NCBI GenBank assembly: GCA_021199135.1 | Contig: JAJQIQ010000253.1 | Coordinates: 1 to 7,052, forward strand | Direction: 5' to 3' | DNA length: 7,052 nucleotides | Source: Clostridiales bacterium | GTDB taxonomy: Bacteria; Bacillota; Clostridia; Lachnospirales; Lachnospiraceae | In this document: piece by piece, positions 4,536 through 7,052 of the stretch | Numbering within the stretch: position 1 is the stretch's first letter | How the letters are laid out: each line of letters begins with the position of its first letter | Made by a program: the position numbers and the translations under genes | The notes under the pieces: model-generated | Database searches by the model: none | The model's input: the letters and a program-made list of their open reading frames with translations, nothing else | Told to the model about the DNA's origin: nothing

Positions 4536-4585
4536 AAAAAAATTCTAAATCGCCTGATTTCACCCGAAAAAATCATTGTTTTTTC
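4536..4585 (-). terminator. weak AT-rich terminator region of the beta-helix gene
   Basis: Two hairpins follow the stop codon directly. The first is GAAAAAA-CAATGA-TTTTTTC (4585-4566). The second is AAATC-AGGC-GATTT (4560-4547), followed a few bases on by an unbroken run of seven T on the minus strand (4542-4536). The second plus its T-run has the form of an intrinsic terminator, but a 5-bp stem with one GC pair is weak. The T-run abuts the -35 box of the next operon. Confidence 0.5.
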
Positions 4586-6760
4586 TTAAATAAAACACTT
4601 ATTTACTGCGCGGTTGTTTTTGTATTTGTTTTTCCCGAGGGTACCCTTCACGCTCTTGGTGAAACAGATGGCCCTCTTAGTCTTTACAATCTTATTGCCG
4701 CTGACCGCCACCTTGCAGTTCTTGGCATAGATGCCGTGCGTCTTCTTGTAGGGGGATGATGCCGCTCCCGTCAGCGTGTTGTCCTTGACCTTGATCTTGT
4801 ACGACGTCGTGTCGGGGCTCAGGTATATGAGAGCCTTGCCCTCGCACTTGGTGATTTCGTTTCCCTTGATCTTCATTGCGCTTTCAAGGCTCTCCACGGC
4901 AATGCCGCACCCGCCGCACTCCTCGATCGCATTCACCCAAATCTTTTTCACCGCGCTGGATTTGAACACATAAATTCCGTCAATCCCCGCATATTTGACT
5001 TCGTTATATTTTATTGTCCCGACCGTGCTCGACTCCACGTCGATCCCGTACCTTCCCGCGGATGTGACGATGTTGTCAGCAATGGTATTCACGGTGCCAA
5101 AGCTGTACACGAAGATTCCAGTGTTTGCCGAATCATTTATCTCATTGGTTTCAATGGCAGTGACTGTGCCCGACTCCACGTCGATCCCGTACTTTCCGGG
5201 AGAAATTATCTCGTTATCGCTCACGGTTTTGACCGTCGCCTTGTTGTACACATGGATGCCGTTTACGGCGGAATTTTTTATGATGTTTGAGATTAGCGAT
5301 TCCACCGTCGACGAACTTTCGACGATGATACCGGAGCCGCCCGCCGATTCGACCGTGTTGCGCGCAATCTTTGCGGCCTTTGAACTCCCGTTTACTATAA
5401 TTCCATGACTCGCAGTGTCTTTTACGGTGTTGCCGGTGATGACAGCCCCAGCACAGTAATCTCGCACGTTGATTCCAAAATAAGTATTCGTGGAGGATGA
5501 ACCCGTATAATTTATTGTGTTTCCGTCTATGGTGGCATCATTCGTGTACAGGAGCCTGATGCCGTGTCCGTCGGTGTAAATCTCGTTGTTGGACACCGTC
5601 ACGCCGCTCAGATAATAGTCACCGGCGGGCACGCTGTCCCCTGTGCCAGACGAAATGCTGCCCCCCTCAGTCGCCGCCGCGAGGGAGAGCCCGCTGAGCG
5701 AGATCGCTGACTTCACATAATATGCATAGGGATCCGACCCCCCCGTAGAGATGCTGTTGCCGGAGATCACGATGTTCTGATCCGATTCAAGCGGGGCATA
5801 GCTGTCGGAGATCAAGGTCTTAGTTCCGCCCTCGGCCGCAAGCGTCGAAGCCAGATAAACGCCCTCCGTGCGCAGGGAGTAGATGGCAATCCCCCGCGGC
5901 GCATCCGTGATGGTATTTCCTGATATCGTGACGTTTATCCAGTTCATGCCCTGGATGGCCGCGCTGCCGATCTCATCGAAGGTACAGCCCGTGATTGTCA
6001 CTCCGTCGACAGGATTGTTTAAAATTGCCGTGTGACTGCCGATTCCGCGGGGCACATTGTAAAACGTGCTGTCCTTAAAAACCAGGTTCCGGTTCTGCAG
6101 GCCTTCCTGCAGGTATCCCGGATAATGATATGTCTCGAGGATATCGATCTGGATGGCCTCGTAGCGCGACTCAGATGCGCCGCTTATAACCTGATTTTCA
6201 AACGTGCATCCATCTATCGTAAAGTCCTCTATGCCCGCAATTTCCATGAGATGTGCGTCCACCGTGTTCTCGAATGTGCAGTCTTTCAGCGTGACCCCCG
6301 TGGCGTGAGCCACCTTCATGACCGTATTATGCCCCTGCTGCGCGTCAAACGTCGCGCCCTCCACGGTGATGTTTGAATAGTAATAACCCTCGTGCGTGTC
6401 GTTGTCGCCACTAGTGGAACTGCCATCGCCGACGCGGATCATGTTGTTCGAGAGTTCCGCTGGCTTGAGGAAAGTCACGCCCGGGGCATAGAGCCAAGTG
6501 TTGCTGTAGATGTTGAGTCCTCCGCTTAGGATGTACGTCCCCTCCGGGACAATGACCTCATACGGGGTTTTCTCCGTCGCGTTGTCCCTCGCCGTATCGA
6601 GAGCCGCCTGAATCGCAGTATAGGCGTCGGCGCTCACATCGTCCTCCGAGAGCTCGATTGTTTGGTAATCGGCCGCCAGTGCCTGCCCCTTTGGCCCGAA
6701 CGCGACTGCTGCCACACACAGCAGACATGTTGCTATCATTATTTTCAGAACCCGCTTCAT
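4586..6760 (-). CDS. secreted right-handed parallel beta-helix repeat protein
   Basis: This 724-residue exported protein has a signal peptide (basic MKRVLK, hydrophobic core to about 22, likely signal peptidase I cut after QALA near residue 29). Residues about 43-100 resemble the N-terminal cap of pectate-lyase-3-like beta-helix proteins (AYTAIQAALDTARDN, VIVPEGTYIL, NTWLYAPGVTF). PbH1-type coils with the pattern 'NxI/GI' run from about 128 to 690; EAIQID (201-206) and VPRGIGSHTAIL (236-247) are family-like segments where substrate-binding residues could lie. Residues 447-636 form a regular two-coil repeat. The C-terminal 55 residues are Lys-rich with no LPXTG, choline-binding or S-layer module, so it is probably released or held non-covalently. 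Such proteins are often polysaccharide lyases or hydrolases, or surface adhesins; no catalytic set is certain here. Start 6760 has GGGAGGGG about 8-10 bases upstream. It is transcribed alone between its own promoter and terminator. Base composition looks less GC-rich than its neighbours, by eye only. Confidence 0.88.
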   Translation of the reverse strand: MKRVLKIMIATCLLCVAAVAFGPKGQALAADYQTIELSEDDVSADAYTAIQAALDTARDNATEKTPYEVIVPEGTYILSGGLNIYSNTWLYAPGVTFLKPAELSNNMIRVGDGSSTSGDNDTHEGYYYSNITVEGATFDAQQGHNTVMKVAHATGVTLKDCTFENTVDAHLMEIAGIEDFTIDGCTFENQVISGASESRYEAIQIDILETYHYPGYLQEGLQNRNLVFKDSTFYNVPRGIGSHTAILNNPVDGVTITGCTFDEIGSAAIQGMNWINVTISGNTITDAPRGIAIYSLRTEGVYLASTLAAEGGTKTLISDSYAPLESDQNIVISGNSISTGGSDPYAYYVKSAISLSGLSLAAATEGGSISSGTGDSVPAGDYYLSGVTVSNNEIYTDGHGIRLLYTNDATIDGNTINYTGSSSTNTYFGINVRDYCAGAVITGNTVKDTASHGIIVNGSSKAAKIARNTVESAGGSGIIVESSSTVESLISNIIKNSAVNGIHVYNKATVKTVSDNEIISPGKYGIDVESGTVTAIETNEINDSANTGIFVYSFGTVNTIADNIVTSAGRYGIDVESSTVGTIKYNEVKYAGIDGIYVFKSSAVKKIWVNAIEECGGCGIAVESLESAMKIKGNEITKCEGKALIYLSPDTTSYKIKVKDNTLTGAASSPYKKTHGIYAKNCKVAVSGNKIVKTKRAICFTKSVKGTLGKNKYKNNRAVNKCFI
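4853..5422 (-). repeat. eight-coil array of 23-24-residue repeats with two-coil (47-residue) periodicity
   Basis: Residues 447-636 of the beta-helix protein divide into eight coils of 24, 24, 24, 23, 24, 23, 24 and 24 residues, each with a 'GIxV' strand. After the first two, the coils alternate between GIxVES (residues 525, 572, 619) and GIxVY/F (501, 548, 595), exactly 47 residues apart. At DNA level a 22-base identity recurs at 5030-5051 and 5171-5192, 141 bases apart. This points to duplication of a two-coil unit. Confidence 0.8.
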
Positions 6761-6810
6761 AGGTCAAGCCCCTCCCTTTTTTGTGGTTTCCGATACCGCA
6801 CTATTTGCCT

Positions 6811-6839
6811 ATTTTAACACTTTTCCATCAGTTTGTAAA
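6811..6839 (-). promoter_or_regulatory. sigma-A promoter of the beta-helix protein gene
   Basis: The minus strand has -35 TTTACA (6839-6834), a 17-base spacer and -10 TAAAAT (6816-6811), with TG two bases before the -10. The upstream bases TTGG and the downstream bases AATAGGCAAA also match the promoter at 4501-4529. The leader before the start codon is about 44 bases. Confidence 0.75.
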
Positions 6840-6840
6840 C

Positions 6841-6874
6841 CAAACAAAAGGGAACCAGGCGAGCCTGGTTCCCT
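6841..6874 (-). terminator. intrinsic terminator of the htrA-like gene
   Basis: A perfect 11-bp stem (AGGGAACCAGG / CCTGGTTCCCT) with a 4-base loop is followed on the minus strand by TTTGTTTGG. Only the minus-strand reading has a U-rich tail; the plus-strand reading runs into CTAAAAATC. It lies 34 bases after the htrA-like stop codon and its tail touches the -35 box of the next gene. Confidence 0.88.
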
Positions 6875-6883
6875 CTAAAAATC

Positions 6884-6899
6884 TTAAATCATAATTTAA
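6884..6899 (-). other. AT-rich mini-hairpin in the htrA-like 3' untranslated region
   Basis: TTAAAT and ATTTAA flank a 4-base loop, followed on the minus strand by GATTTTTAG. It precedes the strong terminator and is probably of minor effect on its own. Confidence 0.25.
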
Positions 6900-6908
6900 T
6901 TTTTCCGT

Positions 6909-7052
6909 TTATCTTCCCACTTCAGCGGCATCGTCCTGTGAGCCGAGCGTCACCTCGATGTCCTGCTCCTCGTAACTGCCCGTGCTCGACAACCTCTCGA
7001 CGGTGACGTCTACGGTCTGGCCCGCCTCATAGTAGGTCATGAGCTCCTTGAG
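6909..7052 (-). CDS. HtrA/DegP-family serine protease, C-terminal fragment (end of PDZ domain)
   Basis: The last 47 codons and the TAA stop (6911-6909) are inside the window; the rest lies beyond 7052. The readable part contains LKELMTYYEAGQTVDVTVER, then SYEEQDIEVTLGSQDDAA, which matches the end of the PDZ domain of membrane-anchored HtrA proteases in Bacillota: the 'L...L..Y.AGD.V..TV.R' helix and strand, then a final 'VTLG' strand. These proteases act outside the membrane in protein quality control under envelope stress. The protease domain and membrane anchor cannot be seen, so the assignment rests on this one domain end. A strong terminator follows, so the gene is not co-transcribed with the beta-helix gene. 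Confidence 0.75.
   Translation of the reverse strand, partial: LKELMTYYEAGQTVDVTVERLSSTGSYEEQDIEVTLGSQDDAAEVGR

Noticed and set aside
6725..6760. Possible lipoprotein signal in the beta-helix protein (Cys12 after Ile-Ala-Thr)
   Set aside because: The hydrophobic stretch before Cys12 is too short and the position before the Cys is Thr. The region continues hydrophobic to a good signal peptidase I site (QALA).
1..7052. CRISPR array, insertion sequence, phage or defence island
   Set aside because: No direct-repeat/spacer pattern, transposase, integrase or terminal repeats were seen; the only repeats are the in-gene beta-helix coils.

Overview
The window looks like chromosomal DNA from a low-complexity-promoter, Gram-positive anaerobe of the Bacillota, most likely class Clostridia. 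The reasons are the AGGAGG-type ribosome sites before nearly every gene, sigma-A promoters with TG-extended -10 boxes, AT-rich gaps between moderately GC-rich genes, and the pairing of an XpaC-like gene with a TelA-like gene. I cannot name a genus. Every supported gene is on the minus strand, so transcription runs from high to low coordinates. I see no mobile element, rRNA, tRNA or CRISPR array.

Layout in the direction of transcription. (1) 7052-6909 is the 3' end of an HtrA/DegP-type serine protease (end of its PDZ domain), closed by a strong intrinsic terminator (6841-6874). (2) Promoter 6811-6839 drives 6760-4586, a 724-residue secreted right-handed parallel beta-helix protein whose C-terminal half carries a regular 47-residue two-coil repeat. 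A weak AT-rich terminator follows. (3) Promoter 4501-4529 shares unusually long similarity with the previous one. It drives a four-gene operon behind a leader of about 120 nt: a GtrA-family four-helix membrane protein, a carbamate kinase (arcC), luxS and mtnN. (4) Promoter 1726-1754 drives a second, membrane-stress-type operon: an unannotated 49-residue membrane protein with an Asp-Glu9 acidic tail (1664-1515), an XpaC-like membrane protein with a tyrosine-rich disordered segment (1419-139), and the first 20 codons of a TelA-like gene (62-1) that runs off the window.

How they work together. MtnN and LuxS form the complete two-step S-adenosylhomocysteine recycling route: SAH to S-ribosylhomocysteine, then to homocysteine plus DPD, the AI-2 precursor. 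The carbamate kinase would make ATP from carbamoyl phosphate, but no arginine deiminase or ornithine transcarbamylase gene is present to supply it. A GtrA-like lipid-linked sugar flippase at the head of this operon is unexpected. The XpaC/TelA pair is a common Bacillota unit of poorly known function tied to toxic-anion or envelope stress; the small acidic-tail protein is a candidate third member.

The points most worth a second look are the 49-residue protein upstream of xpaC, a perfect hairpin that presents the luxS ribosome site in its loop, the long shared promoter element at two transcription units, the altered nucleotide-loop motif of the carbamate kinase, and the two-coil repeat of the beta-helix protein. 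All functional links are inferences from sequence reading without database searches.
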